Positions 14,895 to 24,698 of a DNA stretch of 45,699 bases are shown here, one piece after another. The stretch's first letter is position 1. Each line of letters begins with the position of its first letter. The DNA is taken from assembly GCF_000373185.1 (NCBI RefSeq), contig NZ_KB890644.1, forward strand, positions 1 through 45,699, given 5' to 3'. Source of the DNA: Segatella paludivivens DSM 17968 = JCM 13650 (GTDB taxonomy: Bacteria > Bacteroidota > Bacteroidia > Bacteroidales > Bacteroidaceae). The notes under the pieces are model-generated. The model worked only from the letters and a program-made list of their open reading frames with translations, made no database searches and was not told the DNA's origin. The translations under genes and the position numbers were made by a program.

Positions 14895-17800
14895 TTACAT
14901 GTTTTCCAACATATTCCTTAGTATAACAACCGCATCTCCAACGGTAAGTATACTATTTACGCTTAGCAGACGTCTAGTTGTAACTTGTCTAAAATCACAT
15001 CTACGTGGATTTCTTCCTACATAGTTAATAATAGCAGCGAAAGTGTTACTTTGGTAATAAGCACTTTCTAGATTGCTCACAAATTGCATATTCATCTTTC
15101 CTTGCCTTAGCATAATCTTCTCACAGCCTAGACGTTTACCAAGTCGACGAAGAGTAACAACCTGCATGAGTTCCTCTCCCTCCTTTGGAGTTTCACCAAA
15201 TCTATCAATAAGTCGTTTCCTATATAATGCCAGTTCATCATCGTCATTGATACTATCAAGTTCGCGATAAAGTAGCATTCGTTCGCTGCTTCCAGGAACA
15301 TAGTTGTCGGGGAAATACATCTCTAAATCGCTTTCAATGGCGCAATCTTCAACAAACTCATCACCAGTGATATTTTTGCCTTCAGCCATTTGTTGGGCGT
15401 AGACATCCTGAAACTCATCGTTCTTTAGCTCTGTTACGGCCTGATTGAGAATCTTCTGATATGTTTCATATCCTAAATCTTCCATGAATCCGCTTTGTTC
15501 TCCTCCAAGAAGATTACCGGCTCCACGAATGTCAAGATCCTGCATAGCAAGATTAAAGCCACTTCCCAAATCAGAGAATGTCTCAAGAGCTTCCAATCGA
15601 CGGCGTGCCTCAGATGTAAGTACACTCTTTGGTGGTGCAAGAAGATAGCAGAAAGCCTTTCGGTTGCTGCGTCCTACTCTGCCGCGCATCTGATGAAGGT
15701 CGGAAAGTCCGAACCTATGTGCATCATTTATTATGATTGTATTGGCATTACTTATATCTATACCGTTCTCAATAATAGTTGTTGACAGCAGCACATCATA
15801 GTCGTAGTTCATAAAGCCGACAAGGATTTTTTCAAGTTCCTCTGGCTTTATTTGTCCATGACCTATGGCAATACGGCAATCTGGTACATATTTATGTATA
15901 AGGTTAGCTATCTCCTGTAAGTTGCTAATACGGTCGTTTACAAAGTAAACTTGTCCGTTGCGGCTCATCTCAAAGTTGATAGCATCTGCTATAACTTCGT
16001 GACTGTATGTTGCCAATTCTGTATTTATAGGGTATCTGTTTGGTGGCGGAGTGCGTATAATACTCATATCACGTGCCCCCATTAACGAGAACTGCAATGT
16101 GCGCGGTATAGGTGTAGCAGACATGGTGAGCGTATCAACATTAGTCTTGAACTTGCGGAGTTTCTCTTTTGTAGACACACCGAACTTTTGTTCTTCGTCA
16201 ATGATGAGGAGACCTAAATCATGCCACTTAACAGAGTCGCCAATAAGTTTGTGGGTTCCAATTAATATATCTATCTTTCCTGATTCTAGATCTTCGAGTA
16301 CCTGTTTCGTATGTTTTGTGGAACGTGCTCTTGATAGATATTCAATTCTGACAGGCATGCCTTTAAGACGACTGAGGAATGTTTGATAATGTTGATAAGC
16401 TAATACAGTTGTAGGTACGAGTATTGCAACCTGCTTACTGTCACATGCGGCTTTGAAAGCTGCGCGGACAGCAACTTCTGTCTTTCCAAAACCTACATCA
16501 CCACAAATAAGTCGGTCCATAGGACGTGCACTCTCCATATCATTCTTGACATCTTGTGTTGCCTTGCTTTGATCTGGAGTGTCCTCGTATAGGAAACTAG
16601 CCTCGAGTTCATGCTGCATATAACTGTCACTACTATATGCAAATCCCTTTTCATGTCGGCGTTGAGCATATAGTTTGATAAGATCACGTGCAATATCTTT
16701 GATTCGCTTCTTGGTTTTCTCCTTAAGTTTGTCCCAAGCTCCGCTTCCAAGAGTGCTAAGACGCGGAGGTTCCCCTGTATCACTGCGTCTATATTTGCTT
16801 ATTTTATATAATGAGTGGATGCTGACATCTACCTTGTCATTATGTTGGTAGATGATGCGTATAACCTCTTGATAGCTGTTACCGGCTGGTACACGTACAA
16901 GACCGCCAAACTTACCAATACCGAAATCTACATGAACAATAAAGTCTCCAGGTTCCATTTCCTGAAGCTCTTTCATCGTGAGGGCGATCTTTCCTGTTCT
17001 AGCACTATCACTCTTCAGATTGTATTTATGGAAACGGTCAAAGATCTGATGATCAGTGAAGAGGCATATTTTTAAATTGGAATCGGAAAAGCCCTCATGA
17101 ATAGTTTTATTTACAGGTTCAAAGACTATTGAATTTGCTTGTGGCGAATCCATATCAGCAAATATGTCTTTTAATCTTTGTGTCTGCTTTTCACTATCTG
17201 CAAGTATATAAAGTTTGTAACCTTTAAGAATATAATCCTCAAAAGCCTGTGTTAGTAAATCAAAGTTTTTATGGAAAAGTGGTTGTGGAGTGATGGCAAA
17301 CGTTATGGATGCATCGCGAACAGCTGTGTTTTGCGAAGAATGCTTCACTGCAGACTTAACGTTTGGTCCAAATTCAATACGACGGAACGCTGCTGCATCT
17401 TCAGTGAATTGATATGGGCTGACAAGTGACTTATCACGGTTCAGTTCATCCACAATCTGCTTTTGTTCAACCTCTGTAGCACCTTCAAGTCTATCAGTAA
17501 GAGCCTGTGAAGAGAAACCGTCCTTGTATATCCGTTCGATAACATCGTGGATATATGTGAAGTCCTTCATGACAAGGAACGTGTCGTCGGGTAGAAATTT
17601 TAGAAAAGAGATCTTTTCTGAGGTCGTATTCATTAGTTGAGGAACCACCTCAATGCTGTCACGTTTATCTTTTGATAACTGGTCCTGTACTTGAAAAGTA
17701 CGGATAGTATCTATTTCATCGCCAAAGAAATCTATACGGAAAGGATATTCACAACTAAAAGAGTATACATCCAATATGCTACCACGAACAGCAAACTGCC

Positions 17801-18335
17801 CCGGTTCGTAAACATAATCAGTTTCAGTGAATCCATATTCACGCAATATATGTTCTGCATCAGTTATGTCGATATTCTGTCCTTTCTTCAAGGATAATCG
17901 TCTTTCGTCAAGTCGCTTTTTTGATACAACTAACTCTGCTAGAGCATCAGGATATGACACGATGAACAATGCTTTGTTTGCATTATTACGTGAAGCAACT
18001 TTGGCTAGAACTTCAGTACGTAGTATTTCATTCGCACTATCGCGCTGTCCATGCTTGGCAGCACGTTTATATCCAGAAGGGAAAAACAGTACATTGTCTG
18101 ACTCCATAATCTGCATGAGGTCATGATACAAATATCCAGCCTCGTCAGCATCTTGAAGTATGAATAAAAACGTGTTGTCGAGTTTGTCAGAAAATGCAGA
18201 GAATACTACCGGAGTGGCAGAACATGACAATCCCTTCAAAAAGATATTACCGACGGTATTATCTTTAAGTAACTTCATCAAAGCTCCAATTTGAGGAGCT
18301 TTACCATAAATATTTCTTATTTCTTTAATGTCCAA
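14895..18335 (-). CDS. mfd: Transcription-repair coupling factor Mfd, 1146 aa
   Basis: Domains in order: UvrB-like N-terminal modules (about 1-440), the RNA-polymerase-interacting CarD-like domain (about 450-560; ELQEMEPGDFIVHVDFGIG), the RecG-like helicase with Walker A GDVGFGKTE (about 611) and DEEQ box (about 712), motif VI-like QMRGRVGRSNRKAF, and the C-terminal TRCF domain. Mfd removes stalled RNA polymerase and recruits UvrA. Length is typical. The start lies 2 nt after the stop of the DPM1-like gene on the same strand, so the two form an operon driven by the promoter at 19113-19143. Confidence 0.95.
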   Translation of the reverse strand: MDIKEIRNIYGKAPQIGALMKLLKDNTVGNIFLKGLSCSATPVVFSAFSDKLDNTFLFILQDADEAGYLYHDLMQIMESDNVLFFPSGYKRAAKHGQRDSANEILRTEVLAKVASRNNANKALFIVSYPDALAELVVSKKRLDERRLSLKKGQNIDITDAEHILREYGFTETDYVYEPGQFAVRGSILDVYSFSCEYPFRIDFFGDEIDTIRTFQVQDQLSKDKRDSIEVVPQLMNTTSEKISFLKFLPDDTFLVMKDFTYIHDVIERIYKDGFSSQALTDRLEGATEVEQKQIVDELNRDKSLVSPYQFTEDAAAFRRIEFGPNVKSAVKHSSQNTAVRDASITFAITPQPLFHKNFDLLTQAFEDYILKGYKLYILADSEKQTQRLKDIFADMDSPQANSIVFEPVNKTIHEGFSDSNLKICLFTDHQIFDRFHKYNLKSDSARTGKIALTMKELQEMEPGDFIVHVDFGIGKFGGLVRVPAGNSYQEVIRIIYQHNDKVDVSIHSLYKISKYRRSDTGEPPRLSTLGSGAWDKLKEKTKKRIKDIARDLIKLYAQRRHEKGFAYSSDSYMQHELEASFLYEDTPDQSKATQDVKNDMESARPMDRLICGDVGFGKTEVAVRAAFKAACDSKQVAILVPTTVLAYQHYQTFLSRLKGMPVRIEYLSRARSTKHTKQVLEDLESGKIDILIGTHKLIGDSVKWHDLGLLIIDEEQKFGVSTKEKLRKFKTNVDTLTMSATPIPRTLQFSLMGARDMSIIRTPPPNRYPINTELATYSHEVIADAINFEMSRNGQVYFVNDRISNLQEIANLIHKYVPDCRIAIGHGQIKPEELEKILVGFMNYDYDVLLSTTIIENGIDISNANTIIINDAHRFGLSDLHQMRGRVGRSNRKAFCYLLAPPKSVLTSEARRRLEALETFSDLGSGFNLAMQDLDIRGAGNLLGGEQSGFMEDLGYETYQKILNQAVTELKNDEFQDVYAQQMAEGKNITGDEFVEDCAIESDLEMYFPDNYVPGSSERMLLYRELDSINDDDELALYRKRLIDRFGETPKEGEELMQVVTLRRLGKRLGCEKIMLRQGKMNMQFVSNLESAYYQSNTFAAIINYVGRNPRRCDFRQVTTRRLLSVNSILTVGDAVVILRNMLENM

Positions 18336-18337
18336 TT

Positions 18338-19087
18338 CTAGTCTTTTATCTTGGGATATTTACGAAGCCAACCGTCAAGTCTGAGACGCATAACTCCGAA
18401 AAAAGCTTCGCCAAAAATACCACCGTTCATCTTACTCACTCCTTCACGACGATTAACGAATATTACAGGAACTTCCTTAATCTTAAATCCTATCTTATAA
18501 GAAGTGTACTTCATTTCTATCTGGAAAGCATATCCTTTGAAACGTATATCATTTAAAGATATTGTTTCGAGTACACGCCGCTTGTAGCATACAAATCCAG
18601 CAGTAGTATCGTGAACTTTGAAACCAGTAACAATGCGCACGTATTGGGATGCGAAATAGCTCATCAGTACTCTGCCGATAGGCCAATTAACAACATTCAC
18701 TCCGCTGACATAGCGTGATCCAACAGCAACATCGTTGCCTTCATCATGAGTAGCTGCATATAGACGTGGTAAATCTTTGGGATCGTGGCTGAAATCAGCA
18801 TCCATTTCAAAAATATAGCCATACTCGCGATTCAATGCCCATTTGAAACCTGCAATATAAGCTGTGCCAAGTCCTTGTTTTCCCTTGCGTTCAATGATAA
18901 ATAAACGGTCAGAGAATTCAGTATCAATCAAACGATGCACAATAGCGGCAGTTCCGTCAGGACTTCCGTCATCAATTATAAGAATATGAAAACATTTTTC
19001 AAGACTAAATACAGTACGTATAATATTTTCAATATTCTCTTTTTCGTTGTATGTGGGAATAATTACGATAGAATCACTTTCATGCAT
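18338..19087 (-). CDS. Family 2 glycosyltransferase, polyprenol-phosphate mannosyltransferase (DPM1)-like, 249 aa
   Basis: A GT-A fold transferase with IPTYNEKENIENII at the N-terminus, DDGSPDGT (about 40-47) and the DADFSHDP metal motif (about 97-104), followed by VGSRYVSG. These are marks of DPM1-type enzymes that load a sugar from a nucleotide donor onto polyprenyl phosphate. There is no C-terminal membrane pair, so it is the short soluble DPM1 form. The exact sugar is not shown. It is the first gene of a two-gene operon with mfd and has its own good promoter. The functional link with mfd is not obvious. Confidence 0.85.
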   Translation of the reverse strand: MHESDSIVIIPTYNEKENIENIIRTVFSLEKCFHILIIDDGSPDGTAAIVHRLIDTEFSDRLFIIERKGKQGLGTAYIAGFKWALNREYGYIFEMDADFSHDPKDLPRLYAATHDEGNDVAVGSRYVSGVNVVNWPIGRVLMSYFASQYVRIVTGFKVHDTTAGFVCYKRRVLETISLNDIRFKGYAFQIEMKYTSYKIGFKIKEVPVIFVNRREGVSKMNGGIFGEAFFGVMRLRLDGWLRKYPKIKD

Positions 19088-19112
19088 AGCTATTCAATAT
19101 TTTAATATTTTG

Positions 19113-19143
19113 CAAAGATAGTGCAAGTTGTGAGAAGAACAAA
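19113..19143 (-). promoter_or_regulatory. Promoter of the glycosyltransferase-mfd operon
   Basis: On the minus strand, TTTG (19143-19140), exactly 19 nt, then TATCTTTG (19120-19113), a full consensus match. The leader to ATG 19087 is about 20 nt. It lies in the 77-bp gap behind plsC. Confidence 0.8.
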
Positions 19144-19164
19144 ATAAATAACAAAGTTTTTATT

Positions 19165-19923
19165 TTATTGGTCTGGGTTTTCAACAAAGCCTTGGTATTC
19201 AGGAGAAATGGCACTCATTACGGCTGCATAGCTTTTTTCCATTTGGTTCTTAACATTCTCTGGTCCTTTGCCGATTGGTGCAATTGGCTTATGGATAGTG
19301 AGCTTAAGTGGATGCCAGAATATCCAATACTTATCTTTCATACGTGGTTTAACATCAAAGCTTCCGTTTATTGTCAATGGTACAACAGGTAACTGAAGAT
19401 CGTCGGCAAGCATAAAAGCACCACGACGAAATACTCCCATATGTCCTGTAAATGTACGTGCACCTTCAGCGAAAACTACCAAAGACATACCTTCTTTCAA
19501 TATAGAGCGTGCCTGATCATAGGTTGCCCTTATCTTTGATGGTCCACTCTTGTCGACAAAAATATGATGTGCATATTTACAAGCGGTGCCAATCAAAGGT
19601 ATTTTACCAATACCTTTTTTCATCATCCACTTGAAATTTCTTCCAAGAAAACCGTATATCAAGAAAATGTCAAAAGCTCCTTGATGATTTGCTACAAAAA
19701 CATACGACTGTTTTGGATCAAGATTCTCACGTCCTTCAACCTTAACAGGAAGAAGAAGTAGTCTTATCCACAACCAAGACCACCATTTACCTGGATAGTA
19801 TCCCCAGAAATGTCCGTTACCAAGCATGCAGCCTATAACTGTTGCTAATGATGTGAAAATGCTGTCGACAATTAATATCGGCAGACAGATAAACAATTGG
19901 TAAAGTCGATAAAGATATTTCAT
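19165..19923 (-). CDS. plsC: 1-acyl-sn-glycerol-3-phosphate acyltransferase (PlsC), 252 aa
   Basis: An N-terminal membrane segment (about 8-32) is followed by the acyltransferase boxes: NHQGAFD (H-x4-D, about 78-84), then FAEGARTFTG (glycerol-phosphate binding; EGAR instead of the commoner EGTR), then VPLTING. It adds the second acyl chain in phosphatidate synthesis at the inner membrane. It is last in a five-gene minus-strand run and starts 15 nt after the metallophosphoesterase stop. No clear terminator follows before the next promoter. Confidence 0.85.
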   Translation of the reverse strand: MKYLYRLYQLFICLPILIVDSIFTSLATVIGCMLGNGHFWGYYPGKWWSWLWIRLLLLPVKVEGRENLDPKQSYVFVANHQGAFDIFLIYGFLGRNFKWMMKKGIGKIPLIGTACKYAHHIFVDKSGPSKIRATYDQARSILKEGMSLVVFAEGARTFTGHMGVFRRGAFMLADDLQLPVVPLTINGSFDVKPRMKDKYWIFWHPLKLTIHKPIAPIGKGPENVKNQMEKSYAAVMSAISPEYQGFVENPDQ

Positions 19924-19938
19924 ATTGTCTTATTGTTT

Positions 19939-21120
19939 TTATTTCTTTATTTTCAATGTTATGATGGTGATCTCTGGAGGTACACCGAGTCTGAAAGGAA
20001 GCAATGCACCTATTCCGCTAGTTACATATAGATAACGGCCTTGTTTTTCATAAAGTCCGCGATCATTTGGATATACTAAAGCAGAAGGACGCAATCCAAA
20101 TATGCTGATTTGACCTCCATGTGTGTGACCGCTAAGTGTTAATGCAGCATTGCTCTTTGGTAGTATTCTAGATTGCCATGTCATTGGATCATGTTGCATA
20201 AGTATCACGCAATCGTTTTTCTTTACTCCTCTCATAGTCTTTTTCATATCAGACCAGTCTGGAAAACGTCCTGTTCCACAGTTGCCTTCGCCTGCTATGA
20301 TAATAGAATCTTTGTGATTTGCAGAATAATATGCTTTATGTTCATTGTTTAGAAGCTGCCAACCTATTGATTTTTCGTATTCACGCAATTTACGTTCGTT
20401 TGATGCTTTTTCCTGTGGTGTCCCAGTTTGGTACATGCTATAATCATGATTTCCAAGTATACTATAAACAGGTACATTCGTGTTTTTTGCTATTCGTGAT
20501 AGAAGGTTCTTGTAACGATATAGCTCTGAAGGCTTGATGTTTTGTAAATCCCCGGCAAAGCAAATGATGTCAGGTTTGAGAGTTGATATCGTGTCAATGT
20601 CACGTACAAGGCAGTCTTCCATGATGTTATGGAAAGAGTTAATGTGAGCGTCTGAGAATAAAACGATTCTCAGTCCATTAAAGCTTTGTGGAAGTCCCTT
20701 TATCGGTATCTCAACATTTACGACTTTCAGTTTTCGTGGTCCGATAGTGAATCCGTATACAATCATAATGACAGAAACTACAGAAAGAAGTATTCCTATT
20801 ATGCTTCCCCAATTATGAGGTGTTTTATGATATACGCAGTGTCTCCAGCCAAGAAATGAGCATACTGAAAATATTATTTTTGGAACTGCGAATATACCCA
20901 ATATCATTACGTATCCCACAAGAATACGCATGTCGTCAGGCGCGAACTCTTTGCTAAATGCGAAATGCAGGCTAATTATCATTATTATCGTGGCTGGTGT
21001 CCACCACACGAGTCGTTTCCATAGGTTGTAATTTGCCCTATGTCTTAGATAATGCATGTCTATATATAAGTCGGGGAGCACTATCGCCAGTATAATCAAA
21101 ATTATTATCTTTGCTACCAT
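19939..21120 (-). CDS. Membrane-anchored metallophosphoesterase (YkuE-like), 393 aa
   Basis: About four N-terminal membrane helices (1-140) precede a calcineurin-like phosphoesterase domain with all metal motifs: FSDAHINSFHN (D, H), CFAGDLQN (GD), LGNHDYS (GNHD), and later LSGHTHGGQ (GHTH). Members of this group act on phosphate esters at or outside the membrane, some on lipid substrates. Here the neighbour plsC is compatible with a lipid role, but this is inference. It is the fourth gene of the run; 28 nt separate it from the MetH-activation gene. Confidence 0.85.
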   Translation of the reverse strand: MVAKIIILIILAIVLPDLYIDMHYLRHRANYNLWKRLVWWTPATIIMIISLHFAFSKEFAPDDMRILVGYVMILGIFAVPKIIFSVCSFLGWRHCVYHKTPHNWGSIIGILLSVVSVIMIVYGFTIGPRKLKVVNVEIPIKGLPQSFNGLRIVLFSDAHINSFHNIMEDCLVRDIDTISTLKPDIICFAGDLQNIKPSELYRYKNLLSRIAKNTNVPVYSILGNHDYSMYQTGTPQEKASNERKLREYEKSIGWQLLNNEHKAYYSANHKDSIIIAGEGNCGTGRFPDWSDMKKTMRGVKKNDCVILMQHDPMTWQSRILPKSNAALTLSGHTHGGQISIFGLRPSALVYPNDRGLYEKQGRYLYVTSGIGALLPFRLGVPPEITIITLKIKK

Positions 21121-21148
21121 TAATCAATAAAATATAAATGCTAAAGCA

Positions 21149-21949
21149 TTATACAACTTTCAAAAACTTTTTCACTAATTCTACAGGTATACCTCTTCTG
21201 TTTGCATAATCAACAATCTGGTCGTTGCCAATTCTTCCCAAATCAAAATATTTGCTTTGTGGATGCGAGAACATGAAACCACTTACACTAGCATGGGGAG
21301 TCATCATTCCATTCTCGGTAAGTCTTATTCCTATTCCTTTCATGTCGATGATGTCGCTGATTATGAAGTTGAGACTTGTGTCTGGTAATGAAGGATAACC
21401 AACAGCTGGTCTTATCCCCTGATATTCTTCATTATGAGTCTGCTTCATTGTAAGTTTCTCATTTGGAGCATATCCCCAATATTTGCGTCTTACTTCCTCG
21501 TGCATTCTTTCTGCAGTCCCTTCAGCTAATCTATCTGCAAGCACTTGAGCCATCATCCGCTTATATTCATCATTGATGTATTTTTTCTGCAACTCAGCGT
21601 CTACTGTTGTTGCAAATAAGCCAACTTTATCTTTTATGCCAGTTGAAGCTGGACGTACAAAATCTGTCAGACATAAATTTGGTAATCCATCAGCGATAAG
21701 TTTCTGCTGTCTGAGCATTGGAATTCTAATGCCGTTTAATATCAAATCATCGCCATCACTATTGGCGTCAAGAATGTCAAATACAGCATGAGTATGATAT
21801 TTGCCATACCATTCATGCAACATCTGCTCGGCATCACCACGAAGCTTCATTTTTTCAGCTTCTGGTTTGCCGTTCATGTTCCATGCATGATAGAAATAAA
21901 TCCAGTTAATGTATGGTTCTATATCCTGTATGTTATAATGAATGGTCAT
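21149..21949 (-). CDS. Stand-alone methionine synthase (MetH) activation domain protein, 266 aa
   Basis: The sequence matches the C-terminal activation domain of cobalamin-dependent methionine synthase: the SAM-binding GIRPAVGYPSLPD stretch, the LTENGMMTPHASVSGFMFSH block, and the helical DRLAEGTAERMHEEVRRKYW part. In MetH this domain binds SAM and flavodoxin to re-methylate oxidised cobalamin. Here it is a separate gene with no homocysteine-, folate- or B12-binding domains, so it should act in trans on a MetH encoded elsewhere. It sits 18 nt after pyrC. The last residues (KKFLKVV) show a normal end. Confidence 0.85.
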   Translation of the reverse strand: MTIHYNIQDIEPYINWIYFYHAWNMNGKPEAEKMKLRGDAEQMLHEWYGKYHTHAVFDILDANSDGDDLILNGIRIPMLRQQKLIADGLPNLCLTDFVRPASTGIKDKVGLFATTVDAELQKKYINDEYKRMMAQVLADRLAEGTAERMHEEVRRKYWGYAPNEKLTMKQTHNEEYQGIRPAVGYPSLPDTSLNFIISDIIDMKGIGIRLTENGMMTPHASVSGFMFSHPQSKYFDLGRIGNDQIVDYANRRGIPVELVKKFLKVV

Positions 21950-21967
21950 CTTTTTAAAATCAAGCGG

Positions 21968-23299
21968 CTAAACATTGAACGCAAGAGCTTCGCCTCTGCT
22001 GGCATCTATTATGTTATCGTTATCATAAACAATGTTACCGTTGCATATAGTTGTTTTAACCTTATTATTATAAATATGTCCCTCCATAGGACTCCATTTA
22101 CATTTGCTTTTTATTATTTCTTTAGTAACTTCCCATTTACACGATGGTTGTATCACAACAATATCTGCCTTATATCCTGTACGCAGGAATCCGCGCTTGT
22201 TTACATGAAAAAGAGTTGCTGGATTATGGCACATTAATTCAATAAGACGCTCAATAGAAAGTATGCCTTCGTCGACAAGTTCAAGCATTGTGACAAGTGA
22301 GAACTGAATCATTGGCATACCAGAAGCAGCTTTACTGCATCCTCCTTGTTTATTTTTGAGCTCATGCGGTGCATGGTCTGTGCCTATAGTCGTAATCCTA
22401 CCGTCATTTAAAGCTTTTCTTATCTCATCTCTGTCATGTTTTGTTTTTATGGCAGGGTTACATTTTATCAATGCGCCTAAAGACTTATAAGCTTCATCGT
22501 AGAAATAAATATGTGCTATTACAGCTTCTGCTGTTATTTTATCATCGTCACCGAAAAGTTCAAGTTCACTTGCTGTTGTAACGTGTGCAACGTGTAGTCT
22601 GGTGTTATACTTTTTTGCGAGGTTTACAGCTGCTGATGTACTTTTATAACATGCAAGTTCACTTCTTATCAATGGATGCATTGTTATATCAGGATCGTCA
22701 TTTTCCTGTTTTGCCACATTCATATTGGCATTTATGATATCGGTATCCTCGCAATGGGTCATCAATATGATGTCGTTGTCAGCGCAAGTTTTAAATATAT
22801 TATTCAATGACTCAGCTTTGTCAACAAGCATATTACCAGTACTTGCGCCCATAAAAAGTTTTATACCAGGAATAGTATGGCGGTCGAGCGAGTTGAAAGT
22901 TTCGGCATTTGATGTTGTTGCTCCATAGAAAAATCCGTAATTTACAAGACTATTCTTTTGGGCAATATCTAATTTGTTATTAAAAGCTTCTATTGATGTG
23001 GTTTGGGGAGAAGTGTTAGGCATATCCATATAGGATGTAACACCACCGCAAGCTGCAGCTCTGCTTTCGCTTTTTATGTCAGCTTTATCAGTCAACCCTG
23101 GTTCGCGGAAATGCACGTGGTCGTCAATGACTCCTGGAATAACAAAACACCCCGAGGCGTCTACAATCTTGTCGTAGGCTCCGCGGGGAGTTTCACCTTC
23201 AGCATAGACTCCGGATATAATATCATCAGTGATTACAATGTTGCCCAATACAGAGCAACCTTCATTAACTATTGTTCCACTTTTTATTAATATTCTCAT
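21968..23299 (-). CDS. pyrC: Dihydroorotase PyrC, 443 aa
   Basis: An amidohydrolase with the metal motif DDHVHFREPG (about 59-68), then HCEDTD, LHVAHVTT and IGTDHAPHE. The DHAPHE stretch and the length are typical of class I dihydroorotases. The enzyme closes carbamoyl-aspartate to dihydroorotate in pyrimidine synthesis. The metal-bridging lysine expected at about residue 150 is not in evidence: KLFMGASTGN has K but at a position typical of forms without carbamylation (uncertain). It lies 27 nt behind the DUF4369 lipoprotein gene and is transcribed with it. Confidence 0.9.
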   Translation of the reverse strand: MRILIKSGTIVNEGCSVLGNIVITDDIISGVYAEGETPRGAYDKIVDASGCFVIPGVIDDHVHFREPGLTDKADIKSESRAAACGGVTSYMDMPNTSPQTTSIEAFNNKLDIAQKNSLVNYGFFYGATTSNAETFNSLDRHTIPGIKLFMGASTGNMLVDKAESLNNIFKTCADNDIILMTHCEDTDIINANMNVAKQENDDPDITMHPLIRSELACYKSTSAAVNLAKKYNTRLHVAHVTTASELELFGDDDKITAEAVIAHIYFYDEAYKSLGALIKCNPAIKTKHDRDEIRKALNDGRITTIGTDHAPHELKNKQGGCSKAASGMPMIQFSLVTMLELVDEGILSIERLIELMCHNPATLFHVNKRGFLRTGYKADIVVIQPSCKWEVTKEIIKSKCKWSPMEGHIYNNKVKTTICNGNIVYDNDNIIDASRGEALAFNV

Positions 23300-23326
23300 C
23301 TTAAAGGTTTTATGAATTCTGTAACC

Positions 23327-24133
23327 TTATCTCGTCATAGGCGCCGAAGATGGGGTTGCCATCTGGTTTGGTGTAGGGGCGGCGTTAGGTTGTGCTGGAG
23401 CTTGCGCTGGTTGCGAGTTCGCTGGAGCACCACGCATGCCGTTCATTATCTGTTGGTTTTCAAGGGCTTTTTTGTAATAGTCCTTAACATATTGGTCGTT
23501 TTTGAAATTATCTGTAGCCCTGCTCATAATGTCTTCTATCCATGGTGTTAGTTCTGGATATTTGTAACCAATAGTTACCATGAAGAAAACACCTGGACCA
23601 AGAATGTTATCAAAGTTTTCGGTAACAAAACTCGTAATCAAATTGTCTTCCTGTTGAGATAAATGTGCAGCTTCCTTGTTAAGGTTGGCATTTACAATAT
23701 TCATGTTTCTACCGTTCATGATAGCTTGGTCATGCTTGTGAACAAGTTCGTTTTCAAGACTCTTCATTTGATTGTATTTATTGAAGAATTTGAATAGCTT
23801 ATCATTAAGCGGAGTTCCGCTTACTGTCTGCTGTGTGTTGTCTATCTTAATGTTGATGTCGCCATCTTCAATAACTAGAGGTAATACGCTTTCGTCATCC
23901 ATAAAGATGTTTGCCATTCGTACAGAGTCGAAGGCTCCTTGGAAGTGAAATTGCCCATGAACAACATCACATGAGTCTATAGTCTTGAATTCATTGTTTT
24001 TTAAAACTTTCAGATATAGCATTCTTCCATCAAGGTTAGAAACATTTGATGTGCCGATTACATTATATGATTTACCACATGACGTTAGCGTTAAAGCTAG
24101 TAGTGATATAATTGGATACAAAAATTTTATCAT
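23327..24133 (-). CDS. DUF4369-type lipoprotein, 268 aa
   Basis: A lipoprotein signal MIKFLYPIISLLALTLTSC sets Cys19 as the lipidated residue. The N-terminal half (about 25-125; GRMLYLKVLKNNEFKTIDSC, GDINIKIDNT) fits the beta-sandwich DUF4369 found at the front of many Bacteroidota thiol-disulfide lipoproteins. Here there is no thioredoxin domain after it. The second half is helical and ends in a tail rich in Pro, Ala, Gln and Asn (about 235-268). Function is unknown. It is the first gene of the run and is preceded by a -7 box. Confidence 0.75.
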   Translation of the reverse strand: MIKFLYPIISLLALTLTSCGKSYNVIGTSNVSNLDGRMLYLKVLKNNEFKTIDSCDVVHGQFHFQGAFDSVRMANIFMDDESVLPLVIEDGDINIKIDNTQQTVSGTPLNDKLFKFFNKYNQMKSLENELVHKHDQAIMNGRNMNIVNANLNKEAAHLSQQEDNLITSFVTENFDNILGPGVFFMVTIGYKYPELTPWIEDIMSRATDNFKNDQYVKDYYKKALENQQIMNGMRGAPANSQPAQAPAQPNAAPTPNQMATPSSAPMTR

Positions 24134-24159
24134 AAACAGTTTTCATTTTTCTTTAAAAG

Positions 24160-24167
24160 CAAAGATA
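24160..24167 (-). promoter_or_regulatory. -7 box of the DUF4369-pyrC-plsC operon
   Basis: TATCTTTG on the minus strand (24167-24160), 26 nt before ATG 24133. No standard -33 TTTG was found. Confidence 0.55.
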
Positions 24168-24269
24168 ACATGTATAAATGAGGTTCGAAAAAAAATTCAT
24201 GCTATTTAAATTATATAACACAACTTTTATATTATTTTCGTAATTCAGATACCTGTTTTCCTTTGGATA

Positions 24270-24698
24270 CTATATATTAGAGTTATTTTTCTTTTCTTTC
24301 TTTATTTCCCATTCAATTCTGTGCATGGTGTATATTTCCAATATTGCAGCAATTAGCAGAAGTACCACCCACTTATTATATATATAAGAAAGATAGTCTA
24401 TTGAATTGCTGAATGCTGGACGTATGAAACCATAAACATTGTCTACCATAAGAATCCCTGAGAATATGAATACCATATCAGCTAAATTCATTATGTTCTT
24501 CAACCTGCGAACAGTTATGCTATTTCCTTCGTACTCCTGCATCATCTGCATCGTAGCAAATAATATTGTACCAACAAGGAACAGCCAACTAACTATTTGC
24601 TGCTTAAACATAAAAACGAAGCAGCCAACACCGATAACCATCAATATGCCGCCAAGCAAAAATAAAATGCTTTGTAACTTATTTTGTTGTTTCATCAT
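24270..24698 (-). CDS. Membrane protein of unknown function, four helices, 142 aa
   Basis: Four membrane helices are visible (about 12-32, 38-55, 70-90, 108-125), with a charged cytosolic tail EIKKEKKNNSNI. Its start overlaps the 3' end of the FtsB/DivIC-like gene by 20 bp, so the two are co-transcribed and probably translationally coupled. It could begin at the second ATG, 3 nt later. I do not recognise a named family; Bacteroidota genomes commonly carry similar proteins beside the division gene. Nothing shows its activity. Confidence 0.7.
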   Translation of the reverse strand: MMKQQNKLQSILFLLGGILMVIGVGCFVFMFKQQIVSWLFLVGTILFATMQMMQEYEGNSITVRRLKNIMNLADMVFIFSGILMVDNVYGFIRPAFSNSIDYLSYIYNKWVVLLLIAAILEIYTMHRIEWEIKKEKKNNSNI

